Shown here piece by piece: positions 7,910 through 17,695 of a DNA stretch of 64,000 bases. Below the pieces are notes generated by a model. That model was not told where the DNA came from and ran no database searches. It saw only the letters and a list, made by a program, of their open reading frames with translations. The stretch comes from Mycobacterium sp. E3251. GTDB taxonomy: Bacteria; Actinomycetota; Actinomycetes; Mycobacteriales; Mycobacteriaceae. The translations under genes and the position numbers were made by a program. Where the stretch lies: the NCBI RefSeq assembly GCF_001666835.1, contig NZ_LZJF01000141.1, forward strand, positions 1 to 64,000, read 5' to 3'. The stretch's first letter is position 1; every line of letters begins with the position of its first letter.

Positions 7910-10033
7910 TCACTGTGGCCTTCGGCCACAGCCAACAGCCAACAGCCAGGCGTACTGGAACGCGGTCTCCTGCCACGCCTTGTAGCGACCACTGACCCCG
8001 CCGTGTCCGGCGTTCATCTGGGTCTTCAGCAGAATCGGACTGCCGTTGGCATTGGCGTGCCGCAAAGCCGCCACCCACTTGGCCGGCTCGACGTAGTAGA
8101 CCCTGGTGTCGTTCAGGGAAGTCATCGCCAAAATGGCCGGGTACTGCTTGGCCTCGACATTCTCGTAGGGCGAATATGACTTCATGTAGGAATAGACATC
8201 TTTGTCCTGCAATGGGTTTCCCCATTCGTCCCATTCCGTGACGGTCAGCGGCAAGGAGGGATCGAGGATGGTGGTCAGCGGGTCGACGAACGGGACCTGC
8301 GCCAGGATGCCGGCGAAGAGATCCGGCGCCAGGTTGGCGACCGCCCCCATCAGCAGGCCGCCCGCACTGCCGCCCAGCGCCACCAGCTGATGCGGCCGGG
8401 TGACACCCGTGTCGACCAAGTGCCTTGCCACGGCTACGAAGTCGGTGAAGGTGTTCTTCTTCTCCAACAGCTTCCCGTGCTCGTACCACGGCCGGCCCAT
8501 CTCACCGCCACCGCGGACGTGGGCGATGGCGAAGACCATTCCGCGGTCGAGCAGCGACAACCGAGCGATGGAGAAGCTGGGGTCGGTGCATATCTCGTAG
8601 GCGCCATAGCCGTAAAGCAAGGCCGGCGCCGGGAATTCGATCCCCGCGCGGTGCACGATGGATACCGGGATGCGGGTCCCGTCGTCCGCAAGGGCCCAGT
8701 CGCGCCGCTCTACGTAGTCCTCGGTGCGATAACCGCCGAGGACGGGTTGCTCACGCAGCAACGTTCGTTCTCCGGTGGCAAAGTCGATGTCGTATACCCG
8801 CGCCGGGATGACCAGCGACCCCGCTCTGATTCGCAACTTGGGTGCATCCCAGTTCGGGTTGCCCGCAAGACCGGCCGACATCAGCTCCGAGTCGAACGTA
8901 ATCTCCTCGGGCTCACCGTATTCCCCTCCGGAATCGATGTGCCACACCTGGAGCCTGGGCAACGCCTCCCGCCGGTAGCTGACCACCAGATGGCCGGCGA
9001 AGGCGTCGACGCCGTCGAGTCGCACGTCGTCGCGGTGCGGGATCAGCGTGCGCTGCCGGGTCGGATCGCTCACCGGCGCTTCGGTCAGCGCGAAGTTCAC
9101 CGCGGCCTCGTTGTGCAGAATCAGGAACCGGTCCTGCCCACCGACCACCGCATGCTCGACGGCGTACTCGATGCCTTCGCGCCGCGGCAGCACGACGGTG
9201 AAGGTTGCACGCGGGTCGGCGGCGTCGGCGTACCGGTACTCGGAGGTGATGGACGAACCCGATGCGATCAATACATAGGTCTCGCTCCGGGTGAGCCCCA
9301 CGCCGAGCCAAAACCGTTCGTCGGCCTCGTGATACACCAACTCCGCGGCCTCGCCGGAGCCGACCCGGTAGCGCCAGACCTTGTCCGGGCGGTGCGCCTC
9401 ATCCAGGGTCAGGTAGTACACGGTGCGGTTGTCGGCCGCCCAGGTCGCGCCCGCCCCGATGTCGGCGATCTGGTCCGGATACAGCTCGCCGGTGCGCAGG
9501 TCTTTGAAGCGCAGCGTATAGCGTTCGTCGCCGATGGTGTCGACGGAATATGCCAGCAGATTTCCGTCCAGGCTGACGGTGGCGGCACCGAGCGCGAAGA
9601 ACTCGTGACCCTGCGCCTCGGCGTTCGAGTCGAGCAGGATCTGCTCGCCGGGTATTTCGGTGTCCTCTTCCAGTGTCGGCGGATCCCAGTCATCGGGATC
9701 GCTCACCGGACAACGGCACTGGACGCGGTACTGCTTTCCTTCGAAGGTGCGGGCGTAGTACCACCAGTCGCCCTGTCGCGTCGGAACCGACAAGTCGGTC
9801 TCCTTGGTACGCGCCTTGATCTCATCGAAGATCTTCTGCCGCAAGGGTTCTAGATCGGCTGTCATCCGGTCGACGTAGTCGTTTTCCGCCTCAAGGTAGG
9901 CGACGACTTCGGGGTCCGACTTGTCGCGCAGCCACTCGTAGGGGTCGATGAAGACGTCTCCGTGATGCTCGCGTCGGGTCTCCTCGCGCTTGGCGACGGG
10001 CGGCGCCGACGCGCCGGCGCCTGTATCCGTCAT
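7910..10033 (-). CDS. ptrB: Oligopeptidase B / prolyl oligopeptidase family serine peptidase (S9A), full length
   Basis: A 707-residue cytosolic-type peptidase: an N-terminal beta-propeller half and a C-terminal alpha/beta hydrolase. The nucleophile is Ser556 in [10 protein letters not shown]; Asp642 in LNDTRV and His677 in NAGHGG complete the triad. [13 protein letters not shown] and [19 protein letters not shown] are characteristic of S9A enzymes, which cut after basic residues in short peptides. The start codon overlaps the purC stop (ATGA), so translation may be coupled to a purine gene. In M. tuberculosis the locus is annotated as two pieces (ptrBa/ptrBb); here it is one open frame. Confidence 0.95.
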   Translation of the reverse strand: MTDTGAGASAPPVAKREETRREHHGDVFIDPYEWLRDKSDPEVVAYLEAENDYVDRMTADLEPLRQKIFDEIKARTKETDLSVPTRQGDWWYYARTFEGKQYRVQCRCPVSDPDDWDPPTLEEDTEIPGEQILLDSNAEAQGHEFFALGAATVSLDGNLLAYSVDTIGDERYTLRFKDLRTGELYPDQIADIGAGATWAADNRTVYYLTLDEAHRPDKVWRYRVGSGEAAELVYHEADERFWLGVGLTRSETYVLIASGSSITSEYRYADAADPRATFTVVLPRREGIEYAVEHAVVGGQDRFLILHNEAAVNFALTEAPVSDPTRQRTLIPHRDDVRLDGVDAFAGHLVVSYRREALPRLQVWHIDSGGEYGEPEEITFDSELMSAGLAGNPNWDAPKLRIRAGSLVIPARVYDIDFATGERTLLREQPVLGGYRTEDYVERRDWALADDGTRIPVSIVHRAGIEFPAPALLYGYGAYEICTDPSFSIARLSLLDRGMVFAIAHVRGGGEMGRPWYEHGKLLEKKNTFTDFVAVARHLVDTGVTRPHQLVALGGSAGGLLMGAVANLAPDLFAGILAQVPFVDPLTTILDPSLPLTVTEWDEWGNPLQDKDVYSYMKSYSPYENVEAKQYPAILAMTSLNDTRVYYVEPAKWVAALRHANANGSPILLKTQMNAGHGGVSGRYKAWQETAFQYAWLLAVGCGRRPQ

Positions 10034-10917
10034 GCGCCGATCCAGTCGCCGAAACTCAGGCCGGAAATGCGTTCGTAGGCATCGATATAGCGGCCGCGAG
10101 TGGCATCGATGATGTAGTCGGGCAGCGGTGGCGGTGGTTGCGAACCATGGCGGTCCCAGCCCGACTCGGGGCTGGTGAGCCAGTTACGGACGAATTGCTT
10201 GTCAAAGCTCGTCTGCACAACCCCGACCCGGTAATCCTCGGCCGGCCAGTATCGCGAGGAGTCCGGCGTGAAGATCTCATCGGCCAGAAGCAGATTGCCG
10301 TCGCGGTCGGTGCCGAACTCAAACTTCGTGTCGGCGATGATGATTCCCCTCGTCAGAGCGTGGTCGGCGGCCTGAACATAGATCTGCAGCGTGCGGTCGC
10401 GCAGCTGGTTGGCATAAACCCCGCCCACTAATTCGATCACCCGGTTGAACGAGATGTTCTCGTCGTGATCCCCCAGCGCCGCTTTAGTGGCGGGGGTGAA
10501 CAGTGGTTCGGAGAACTTGCTGGCCTCGACGAGGCCGGGAGGCAGGGTGATGCCGCAGACCTTCCCGGTCGCCTGATAGTCCAGCAATCCCGACCCGGTG
10601 AGGTAGCCGCGCGCAACGCACTCCACCGGCAGCATCTCCAGCCGCCGCACCACCAGGGCACGGCCAAGGACCTCCTCGGGGATCCGTGGGTCATCCGGTG
10701 GCCCGGCCAGGTGATTGGGAGCGTCGACAAGGCCGAAGAAGAAGACGCTCATCGCGGTGAGGATGCGGCCCTTGTCCGGGATGATGCTGTCCAGGACGTA
10801 GTCGTACGCCGAGATCCGGTCAGTGGCGACCAGCAGCAGATGTTCCTGGTCGACGCCATAAATCTCGCGGACCTTGCCGCTGGCCAGGTGCCGGTAGTCG
10901 GACAGTGCGGGGCGCAT
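10030..10917 (-). CDS. purC: Phosphoribosylaminoimidazole-succinocarboxamide (SAICAR) synthase
   Basis: A 295-residue ATP-dependent ligase joining CAIR and aspartate in purine synthesis. Visible signatures: the N-terminal [10 protein letters not shown] nucleotide-binding start, [15 protein letters not shown] (PurC signature 1), [11 protein letters not shown] (signature 2), and [15 protein letters not shown]. Length fits the monomeric 290-300-residue class. It begins 64 bases from the divergent membrane-protein gene and ends overlapping ptrB. Confidence 0.97.
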   Translation of the reverse strand: MRPALSDYRHLASGKVREIYGVDQEHLLLVATDRISAYDYVLDSIIPDKGRILTAMSVFFFGLVDAPNHLAGPPDDPRIPEEVLGRALVVRRLEMLPVECVARGYLTGSGLLDYQATGKVCGITLPPGLVEASKFSEPLFTPATKAALGDHDENISFNRVIELVGGVYANQLRDRTLQIYVQAADHALTRGIIIADTKFEFGTDRDGNLLLADEIFTPDSSRYWPAEDYRVGVVQTSFDKQFVRNWLTSPESGWDRHGSQPPPPLPDYIIDATRGRYIDAYERISGLSFGDWIGA

Positions 10918-10981
10918 CGGGTCAGCCTATCGGGCACCCGGGAAGGGGCCGCGCGTCGGGAGCTGTGCTGGGATCGAGACT

Positions 10982-11602
10982 ATGACCCCGCGGTTTTTGC
11001 CCTACTCCACCCGACCCGGCCGGCTGATGGTCCAGCTGCTCAGCGACTTCGCCGTCGTCCTGTGGACCGCTATCTGGCTGCTAGTCGGACTGGCGGTTTA
11101 CGACGCCGTTTCGACGATCGCGGACGCCGGCCGGCAAGTCGAGAGCGGCGCGCATGGCATCGCCGGCAATCTGGCGTCGGCCGGCCACGGCGCCCAGCAG
11201 ATCCCTTTGGTGGGGGACGCGGTCAGCCAGCCGCTGAACTCCGCCAGCCAGGCGGCGCTCGATCTTGCGGGCGCGGGCCACGACTTGGACTCCACCGCCA
11301 GCTGGCTTGCGGTCCTGCTGGCGATGGCCATCGCCGCCGTCCCCATCCTCGTCGCGGACGTGCCGTGGCTTCTCCTGCGGCTGCGGTTCTTTCGACGGAA
11401 GTTGACCGTCACCGCGTTGGCCGCGACCCCGGCCGGTGAGCAACTCCTTGCCTTGCGGGCATTGACGAACCGTCCGCCGGGAAAGCTCGCCGCGGTCAGC
11501 GCGGATCCGGTCGGTGGGTGGCGCCGGGAGGATCCGCTCACCATCCGGGCCCTGGCCGCGCTCGAACTACGCGCGGCCGGCATCTCGATCGGCGGCCTGT
11601 AG
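10982..11602 (+). CDS. Conserved mycobacterial membrane protein (Rv0779c-like)
   Basis: A 206-residue protein with two clear hydrophobic segments: about residues 20-40 (FAVVLWTAIWLLVGLAVYDA) and about 105-126 (WLAVLLAMAIAAVPILVADV, followed by LLLRLRFFRRK). The loop between them is Gly/Ala-rich and, by the positive-inside rule, probably extracytoplasmic. The C-terminal part carries no recognised domain. Divergent from purC. The last 36 bases overlap the 3' end of the TDT transporter on the other strand. Function unknown. Confidence 0.8.
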   Translation: MTPRFLPYSTRPGRLMVQLLSDFAVVLWTAIWLLVGLAVYDAVSTIADAGRQVESGAHGIAGNLASAGHGAQQIPLVGDAVSQPLNSASQAALDLAGAGHDLDSTASWLAVLLAMAIAAVPILVADVPWLLLRLRFFRRKLTVTALAATPAGEQLLALRALTNRPPGKLAAVSADPVGGWRREDPLTIRALAALELRAAGISIGGL

Positions 11603-12586
11603 CAGCGCGCGGCCCAGGAGCAACAACCCGGCGACGACGACAACGAGCCACGCCGCCAACGCATCCCAAAAGAAGACGAGCGAAACGGTCAGCAATGACC
11701 GCTGGCCGATCTCGTTGGCCATGGCGTAGCTGGCCGCGGAGTACATGCCCAGCGGGAACACGAGCGCCCACCACACCCCGGCGAAGCGCAACATGTTGGG
11801 ACGCCTGCTGATCCGGTGCAGGCCGAAGTAGATCAGTGGCGGTATCCACAGGGTGGCCGTCACCCACGTCACGACCGTGACGATGCGCACGGGGCCGGCC
11901 AGCCACGCGGGGGCCACGGCGTGGATGTTGTCGCCGGCCAGCGTCGCAATCGCCATGCCGCCCATCAGGATCCAGGTGTCCGGCTCGAATCCGTCCCGGT
12001 CCTGTCGCTCGTTGATTACCCGCCACAGGATCAACCAGGTCATCAGGCCATAGATGAGGATCGCCGCCACCCAAACGGCCACGGCTACGGTCAGCCACCA
12101 CCGATGACCGGTTTCATACGCCGCCCGGGCGATGACGATCGCCAGCCCGGAGCTTCCCACGCTACCCAGTTCCCACGCCCCGTGGGCGTGGTCGCGCAGC
12201 GCCGGCCAGCGGCGCGCCAACATGTTCCGCGCGGTGAGCCCGACCAGCACCAACCAGGACGAGAGCCCTACCGCGCCGAGCACCCGCAGGACCCACACGC
12301 TGGACGACAACCGGGTGTCGATCACCGCGCAGGCGGCAACGAAGGTGAACAACCGAAGGGTGACATCAGGATCCGCCAGATCCCAACGCAACTTCTCGCG
12401 CCTGGCGACGGTTGTCGTGGCCACCAGCGCTACCAAGAACACGAGGCCGACGGTGGCGACGACGCCCAGCGTGTCACTGATCCAGCGGTAGCCGTGGTTG
12501 TGCGCGGCGATCGACAGGATTCCGGTCGCCATGACCGCGGCGAAGACGTCCGGCGTCGGCTCGGCCTCGGCGCGTCGGATCGTCAC
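11567..12586 (-). CDS. TDT-family transporter (TehA/SLAC1/Mae1-like)
   Basis: A 339-residue protein with about ten hydrophobic helices, typical of tellurite-resistance/dicarboxylate transporters. [14 protein letters not shown] in helix 1 and [15 protein letters not shown] near the C-terminus are family patterns; members carry C4-dicarboxylates, sulfite or anions, and the substrate is not readable here. It starts with GTG overlapping the cyp126 stop (GTGA), making it the third gene of a purB-cyp126-transporter string. The 3' end overlaps the convergent gene by 36 bases. A second, distant TDT gene lies at 55618-56766. Confidence 0.85.
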   Translation of the reverse strand: MTIRRAEAEPTPDVFAAVMATGILSIAAHNHGYRWISDTLGVVATVGLVFLVALVATTTVARREKLRWDLADPDVTLRLFTFVAACAVIDTRLSSSVWVLRVLGAVGLSSWLVLVGLTARNMLARRWPALRDHAHGAWELGSVGSSGLAIVIARAAYETGHRWWLTVAVAVWVAAILIYGLMTWLILWRVINERQDRDGFEPDTWILMGGMAIATLAGDNIHAVAPAWLAGPVRIVTVVTWVTATLWIPPLIYFGLHRISRRPNMLRFAGVWWALVFPLGMYSAASYAMANEIGQRSLLTVSLVFFWDALAAWLVVVVAGLLLLGRALLQAADRDAGRA

Positions 12587-13830
12587 CGTTCCTCGAGGAG
12601 TTCCACAACCAGGTGCCGGATGCCGGTATGCCGATTACTGCGAGCCCATTCGACCGGCCGCACAACCCGCACGCCGCCGAACCGGGAGAACAGCTCCTCA
12701 TAGAGCACGCGCAGTTCCAGCCTTGCCAGGTTGGCACCCAGGCAGTAATGCACGCCTTGACCGAACCCCAAGTGCGGGTTGGGCTTTCGGGCAACATCAA
12801 ACTCGTCGGCGCGCTCGAATACCGCGGGGTCACGATTCGCCGAGCCCTCCCAGATCTGGATCTTCTGGCCCGCCTCGATCGGCTGCCCGCCGAGCGTCGC
12901 GTCGCGGGTAGCGGTGCGCCGCTTGGACGGCGACGGCGACGTCCACCGCACGATCTCCTCGACGGCGGTCGGCAGCGCGTCGAGATCCGCTCGCAGCGCA
13001 CGTAATTGCTCGGGATGGTTGGCCAGCGCCAGCAGCCCTCCCGCGACCGCGTTGCGCGTCGTCTCCGCGCCGGCACTGAACAGCAGGCTGAAGAACAGGT
13101 AGAGCTCGAGATCCGATAGGGACGGCGCATCCGCGTCGTCGACCATCGCGTTCGCCACGACCGACAACATGTCGTCGGTTGGCTCAGCCCGCTTCGACGC
13201 GATCAGCTGCTGGCCGTATTCGTACATCCGCGACCCGGCCTCCTCCACCGACAGCTGCGACATCGTGGCCTTGCGCGAGCCGCCGAAGTCGAATTGCGGC
13301 TCGATGGCCTCGAACAGCCAATGTCGTTCGGATTCGGGCACTCCCAACAGGATGCAGATCATCTGCATCGGCAGCTCGGCGGCGATGTCGACCAGGAAGT
13401 CGAACGGTTCGCCGGGTACCACGGCGTCCAGCAGCCGGCGCGTCCGCGCCCGCAGATCGTCTTCGACCAGCCGGATCATTCGCGGTGTCAGCCCGGAGCT
13501 GACGAGTCGCCGTATCTGTGAGTGGCGCGGGTCGTCCATCATGTTGAGTACTTGCCCGGCGATGGACAGATCCTGTAGCAGGGTGCCGCCATACGGTCGG
13601 CCGCCGCCCGTGACGGAGGAGTAGGTCGCCGGATCCTTCAGTACCTCAAGCGTTTCCGCATAGGTGGCGACGGACCAGAAGCCCTCGCCGTCGGGGGTGT
13701 TGTCGGTCGGCTCGTGCCAGTACACCGGCGCCTCGCGGCGGTGGATGGCGAACAAGTCGTGCGGAAATCCGTTGGCGAAATTGTCCAGATCGGTGAAGTC
13801 GATCCCCGCGAGCGCGCCGGCGAGGGTCAC
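12583..13830 (-). CDS. cyp126: Cytochrome P450 CYP126
   Basis: A 415-residue P450 (M. tuberculosis CYP126 is 414). The heme loop [19 protein letters not shown] places the axial thiolate at about Cys363. The I-helix is [13 protein letters not shown] with the acid/Thr pair; the K-helix ExxR is VEEIVRW. It needs a ferredoxin and reductase, neither encoded beside it. The GTG start overlaps the purB stop (GTGA). The frame stays open upstream through purB, but that part is antisense-like low-complexity translation, and the start at 13830 matches the family N-terminus. Physiological substrate unknown. Confidence 0.93.
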   Translation of the reverse strand: MTLAGALAGIDFTDLDNFANGFPHDLFAIHRREAPVYWHEPTDNTPDGEGFWSVATYAETLEVLKDPATYSSVTGGGRPYGGTLLQDLSIAGQVLNMMDDPRHSQIRRLVSSGLTPRMIRLVEDDLRARTRRLLDAVVPGEPFDFLVDIAAELPMQMICILLGVPESERHWLFEAIEPQFDFGGSRKATMSQLSVEEAGSRMYEYGQQLIASKRAEPTDDMLSVVANAMVDDADAPSLSDLELYLFFSLLFSAGAETTRNAVAGGLLALANHPEQLRALRADLDALPTAVEEIVRWTSPSPSKRRTATRDATLGGQPIEAGQKIQIWEGSANRDPAVFERADEFDVARKPNPHLGFGQGVHYCLGANLARLELRVLYEELFSRFGGVRVVRPVEWARSNRHTGIRHLVVELLEER

Positions 13831-15251
13831 AGGATCGCGCCCGGGGCGTACTTGGCGGCGTCCGGGTAGCGGCTTACCAGCGCGTCCACCGCAGCGGCCA
13901 CCTCGTCCACCTGATCGCCGGCGGCGCCGATGAACGCCTTCTTGTCGGCCAGCGCCGCATCCAGCGCAGCCCGGTCCAGCGGCAGTCGCTCGTCGGCGGC
14001 CAACCGCTCCAGCAGATCGGGCTCCGCGCCCTGCTCCCGCATGGCCAGCGCCGTCGCGACCGCGTGCTCTCGGATCACATGGTGCGCGGCCTCGCGCCCC
14101 ATCCCCGCGCGGACCGCCGCGATGAGGACCTTGGTCGTGGCCAAGAACGGCAGGTAGCGATCCAGCTCGCGGCTGATCACCGCGGGGTAGGCACCGAACT
14201 CGTCGAGCACGGTCAAGAACGTCTCGATCTGCCCGTCTATGGCAAAGAAGCTGTCCGGCAACGCAACTCGGCGCACCACCGAGCAGAACACGTCGCCCTC
14301 GTTCCACTGCGCGCCCGCAAGCTCGGCAGCCATCGAGGCGTAACCGCGCAGCACCACCTGCAGCCCATTGACCCGTTCGCAACTGCGGGTGTTCATCTTG
14401 TGCGGCATCGCCGACGAGCCGACCTGGCCCGGAGCGAATCCCTCGGTGACGAGCTCGTGCCCGGCCATCAGCCGGATCGTATGGGCCATCGACGAGGGTC
14501 CGGCGCCGAGCTGCACCAGCGCGGAGAGCACGTCGTGGTCGAGCGACCGCGGATAAACCTGCCCGACGCTGGTCAAAACCGTTGCAAAGCCCAGGAATTG
14601 GGCCACGCGACGTTCGAGTTCTGCCAGCTTTACCGCGTCGGCGTCGAGCAGGTCCAACATGTCCTGGGCGGTGCCCATCGGTCCTTTGATACCGCGCAGC
14701 GGGTAGCGGTCGATCAACTCGCGCAGCCGCGTCAACGCGATCAGCGTCTCTTGCGCGGCGGATGCGAACCGCTTGCCCAAGGTGGTGGCCTGCGCGGCGA
14801 CGTTGTGGCTGCGCCCGGCCATCACCAGATCGCGGTAGGACACCGCACGTTCGGCGAGCCGCGCCACCACCGCGATTCCATGGGAGAAGACCAACTCCAG
14901 GGACCGCCGAATCTGCAACTGCTCCACGTTCTCGGTCAAGTCGCGGCTGGTCATGCCCTTGTGCACGTGCTCGTGACCGGCCAGCGCGTTGAACTCCTCG
15001 ATGCGGGCCTTGACGTCGTGGCGCAGCGACCGCTCGCGCTCCGCGATCGAGGCCAGATCGACGTCCTCGAGCACCCGCTCGTAGTCGGCGATGGCGTCCT
15101 GCGGAACGTCCACCCCGAGCTCCGCCTGGGCGCGCAGCACGGCCAGCCACAGCCGGCGTTCCGCGACGACCTTGGCCTCCGGCGACCAGATCGCGACCAT
15201 TTCCGCGCTGGCATACCGGGCGGCCAGGACGTTCGGAATGCTCACAGACAT
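13827..15251 (-). CDS. purB: Adenylosuccinate lyase
   Basis: A 474-residue member of the fumarase/aspartase superfamily that cleaves SAICAR and adenylosuccinate, acting twice in AMP synthesis. The superfamily signature is [17 protein letters not shown], with Met where many have Arg. [12 protein letters not shown] and [16 protein letters not shown] supply the other conserved active-site regions. Cytoplasmic homotetramer in known relatives. Translationally linked to cyp126 downstream and divergent from the DUF429 gene (35-base gap). Confidence 0.97.
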   Translation of the reverse strand: MSVSIPNVLAARYASAEMVAIWSPEAKVVAERRLWLAVLRAQAELGVDVPQDAIADYERVLEDVDLASIAERERSLRHDVKARIEEFNALAGHEHVHKGMTSRDLTENVEQLQIRRSLELVFSHGIAVVARLAERAVSYRDLVMAGRSHNVAAQATTLGKRFASAAQETLIALTRLRELIDRYPLRGIKGPMGTAQDMLDLLDADAVKLAELERRVAQFLGFATVLTSVGQVYPRSLDHDVLSALVQLGAGPSSMAHTIRLMAGHELVTEGFAPGQVGSSAMPHKMNTRSCERVNGLQVVLRGYASMAAELAGAQWNEGDVFCSVVRRVALPDSFFAIDGQIETFLTVLDEFGAYPAVISRELDRYLPFLATTKVLIAAVRAGMGREAAHHVIREHAVATALAMREQGAEPDLLERLAADERLPLDRAALDAALADKKAFIGAAGDQVDEVAAAVDALVSRYPDAAKYAPGAIL

Positions 15252-15286
15252 AGAGCTTACGATCCGGCGCCCATACCCTGGGCAGG

Positions 15287-16033
15287 ATGTACTTCGCCGG
15301 CGTCGATCTCGCCTGGGCCGGGCGCAATCCCACCGGGGTCGCGGTCGTCGACGCCGGGGGCCGCCTCGTGCACATCGACGCGGTCGGCGACGACGCGGCG
15401 GTGCTCGCCGCCTTGTCGCCCTATGTGCGGGGGCAGTGCCTGGTGGGATTCGACGCGCCGCTGGTGGTGACCAACCCGACCGGCCAGCGACCCGCCGAAG
15501 CGGCGCTCAACCGCGACTTCCGCAAGTTTCAAGCCGGGGCGCACCCGGCCAACACGGCGAAACCGGAATTCGCCGACGGTCCGCGTGCGGCGCGACTGGC
15601 GCGCGCCATGGGCCTCGACATGGACCCGCGGTCACCTGCGTCCCGGCGTGCCATCGAGGTCTACCCGCATCCGGCAACCGTGGTGCTGTTCCGGCTGGTA
15701 CGAACGCTCAAGTACAAGGCGAAGCCCGGCCGCGGCGTCGATCAGCTCAAATCCGAGCTGCTCTTGCTGATGGACGGCATCGAGAAGCTCGCGCACGCTG
15801 CGGTGCCCTTGCATGTGGCGGGCAATGAAGAGTGGGCCAGGCTGCGCAAACGCGTAACCACCGCCGAGCGCAAAAGCGAGCTGCGCCGCGCCGAGGATCC
15901 CGTCGACGCCGTCGTCTGCGCCTATGTGGCGCTCTATGCGCAGCGCTGTCCGGCGGACGTGACGATTTACGGCGACTTCGCCACCGGGTACATCGTGACG
16001 CCTTCGCTGCCGGCCGACCGCACGGGCCGCTGA
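15287..16033 (+). CDS. DUF429 family protein (Rv0776c-like)
   Basis: A 248-residue protein beginning [22 protein letters not shown], the DUF429 start, which resembles the RNase H/actin-like first strands with an acidic residue (Asp7). [19 protein letters not shown] and the C-terminal [17 protein letters not shown] are also family-typical; the acidic residues suggest a predicted nuclease fold. No function has been shown to my knowledge. The last 67 bases overlap the 3' end of the convergent TetR gene. Confidence 0.8.
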   Translation: MYFAGVDLAWAGRNPTGVAVVDAGGRLVHIDAVGDDAAVLAALSPYVRGQCLVGFDAPLVVTNPTGQRPAEAALNRDFRKFQAGAHPANTAKPEFADGPRAARLARAMGLDMDPRSPASRRAIEVYPHPATVVLFRLVRTLKYKAKPGRGVDQLKSELLLLMDGIEKLAHAAVPLHVAGNEEWARLRKRVTTAERKSELRRAEDPVDAVVCAYVALYAQRCPADVTIYGDFATGYIVTPSLPADRTGR

Positions 16034-16629
16034 TCTATGGGGGCAAGCACCTCGATGAGATCGACCACCGTCCCCAGCGCCGCCGCGCGGGGATCGCGGC
16101 CCTCGACCAACGCGGACACCACGGAGCCGTCGACCGCACAGATCAGCGTGCACACCAGCTCGATGTGCACCGTGCGGCCCGATCGCTCGATGGCCTCGGC
16201 GACGGCCTCGGCGCGCTGCCGCAGGCTGCGACGCATGGTCTCGCGCAATGCGGGCAGCCGGGTGCACGCGATGTGTCGCTCGTAGCGCGAGATCAACTGG
16301 TCGCTGAGTCCGGGGCTGGACACGTCGCCGACAAGCAGATCGACCAACACCTCGGCGATGGTCTCCGGTCCGCGGCGCCGGCGGGAAAGGGCGGTAACCC
16401 GCGACCGCAGCTGCGCCACCTCGATCATCGCGATGTGTTCGACCGCGCGCGCGATCAAATCATCAAGGGACGAGAAGTAATACGTAGTGGACGCCAACGG
16501 CAGTCCGGCCCGTCGAGCGACCGCGCGGTGACCCACGGCATCGAATCCGCCTTCGGCAAGCAGCTCGGCGGCGGCGCTAACGAGCGCATACCGCCGACGT
16601 TCTCCCTTAGGAGTGACTGCTGCCGTCAC
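15967..16629 (-). CDS. TetR-family transcriptional regulator (Rv0775-like)
   Basis: A 220-residue regulator with an N-terminal TetR helix-turn-helix: ALVSAAAELLAEGGFDAVGH then RAVARRAGLPLASTTYYFSS. The rest is an all-helical ligand-binding domain. The GTG start at 16629 puts the DNA-binding domain at the usual position; the upstream extension would run into the promoter and start of the divergent esterase. The divergent layout suggests it controls the esterase and perhaps ggtA. An imperfect inverted repeat (AGTGGTACT, 2 bases, ATTGCCATT) lies between them. Confidence 0.87.
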   Translation of the reverse strand: MTAAVTPKGERRRYALVSAAAELLAEGGFDAVGHRAVARRAGLPLASTTYYFSSLDDLIARAVEHIAMIEVAQLRSRVTALSRRRRGPETIAEVLVDLLVGDVSSPGLSDQLISRYERHIACTRLPALRETMRRSLRQRAEAVAEAIERSGRTVHIELVCTLICAVDGSVVSALVEGRDPRAAALGTVVDLIEVLAPIDQRPVRSAGSEGVTMYPVAKSP

Positions 16630-16702
16630 GAGTAGCCATCGTGCCAGCCAAAGTGGTACTGCATTGCCATTTCGGCCAAACGGCCCGCCGGACCAACATG
16701 GC

Positions 16703-17620
16703 ATGATGGCCCGCATGCCCGACTTGAGCCGCCGCGCCCTGCTGGGTCTCGGCGCCAGCGCCGCCGCGGGTGCGGCGGGCACGTACGCGCTCGACATCCT
16801 GTTCAAGCCCCGGCCATCTCAAGCCATGCCGCTCTCACCGGCCGGCACCCAGGCGCCGCTGGCGCCGCCGCCGGCCCCACCTCTGGAACCGGCTCCCCCG
16901 GGTCAGCCGGCGCCCACCATGGTGACGGGTTCCTTCGTCTCGGCGGCGCGCGGCGGGATCAACACCAATTGGGCCATCGCACGACCGCCCGGACAAACGA
17001 AGACGCTGCGACCGGTCATCGCGCTGCACGGCAAGGGCAGCGACGCATCCACGGTGATGGCCGGCGGTGTGGAACAGGGCCTGGCCCAAGCCGTCAACGC
17101 GGGCTTGCCGCCGTTTGCGGTGGTCGCCGTCGACGGTGGCGGCAGTTATTGGCACAAGAGGGCGTCCGGCGAGGACAGCGGGGCCATGGTGCTCGACGAG
17201 CTGATCCCGATGTTGAGCGGCCAGGGCCTGGACACCTCGCGGGTGGCGTTCTTGGGCTGGTCGATGGGCGGCTACGGCGCATTGCTGCTCGGGGGCCGGC
17301 TGGGTCCGGCGCGCACCGCGGCGATCTGCGCGGTCAGTCCCGCGTTGTGGCTCTCCTCCGGCGCGGCCGCGCCCGGTGCCTTCGACGGGCCCGACGACTT
17401 CGCGGCGAATTCGGTGTTCGGGATGCCCGCGTTGGGGTCGATTCCCATTCGGGTCGATTGCGGCGACAGCGATCCGTTTTACGCCGCGACCAAACAGTTC
17501 ATCGCGCAACTGCCGCATCCGCCAGCGGGTGGTTTCTCACCCGGCGGGCACAACGGGGAGTTCTGGAGTTCGCAGCTGCCCGCCGAGCTGACCTGGATGG
17601 CGCCGCTGCTGACGGCGTAA
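16703..17620 (+). CDS. Exported alpha/beta-hydrolase esterase with twin-arginine-type signal (Rv0774c-like)
   Basis: About 305 residues. The N-terminus SRRALLGLGASAAAGAAG is a Tat-type signal, followed by a Pro-rich linker (PAPPLEPAPPG). The hydrolase domain has VIALHGKGSDAS near the oxyanion hole, the nucleophile in FLGWSMGGYGALLL, the acid in RVDCGDSDPF and the histidine in GGHNGEFW, resembling esterase-D/mycolyltransferase-like enzymes. The M. tuberculosis homologue is reported as an extracellular esterase. ATGs at 16703, 16706 and 16715 are all possible starts. It is followed 75 bases later by ggtA on the same strand. Confidence 0.85.
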   Translation: MMARMPDLSRRALLGLGASAAAGAAGTYALDILFKPRPSQAMPLSPAGTQAPLAPPPAPPLEPAPPGQPAPTMVTGSFVSAARGGINTNWAIARPPGQTKTLRPVIALHGKGSDASTVMAGGVEQGLAQAVNAGLPPFAVVAVDGGGSYWHKRASGEDSGAMVLDELIPMLSGQGLDTSRVAFLGWSMGGYGALLLGGRLGPARTAAICAVSPALWLSSGAAAPGAFDGPDDFAANSVFGMPALGSIPIRVDCGDSDPFYAATKQFIAQLPHPPAGGFSPGGHNGEFWSSQLPAELTWMAPLLTA

Positions 17621-17695
17621 GTGCGCTTGGCCGCCGAGAGTCACGCTGGCGCGGCGCTGGGCACCGAGTGTGCCGCCGGCGCTACGCTCGCGAAG

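Noticed and set aside
6960..8489. 509-residue minus-strand frame across emrB copy 2 and the ptrB 3' end
   Set aside because: Antisense shadow of real genes in high-GC DNA, rich in Arg/His/Gln, with no motif.
13831..15375. Upstream continuation of the cyp126 frame through the whole of purB, giving an apparent 930-residue protein
   Set aside because: It is the third-position-GC shadow of purB on the same strand. The true cyp126 start is the GTG at 13830; purB occupies this DNA in another frame with its full family signature.
16630..16702. Imperfect repeat AGTGGTACT / ATTGCCATT as a firm TetR operator
   Set aside because: Only 6 of 9 arm positions match; kept as a remark under the TetR gene, not as a separate site.
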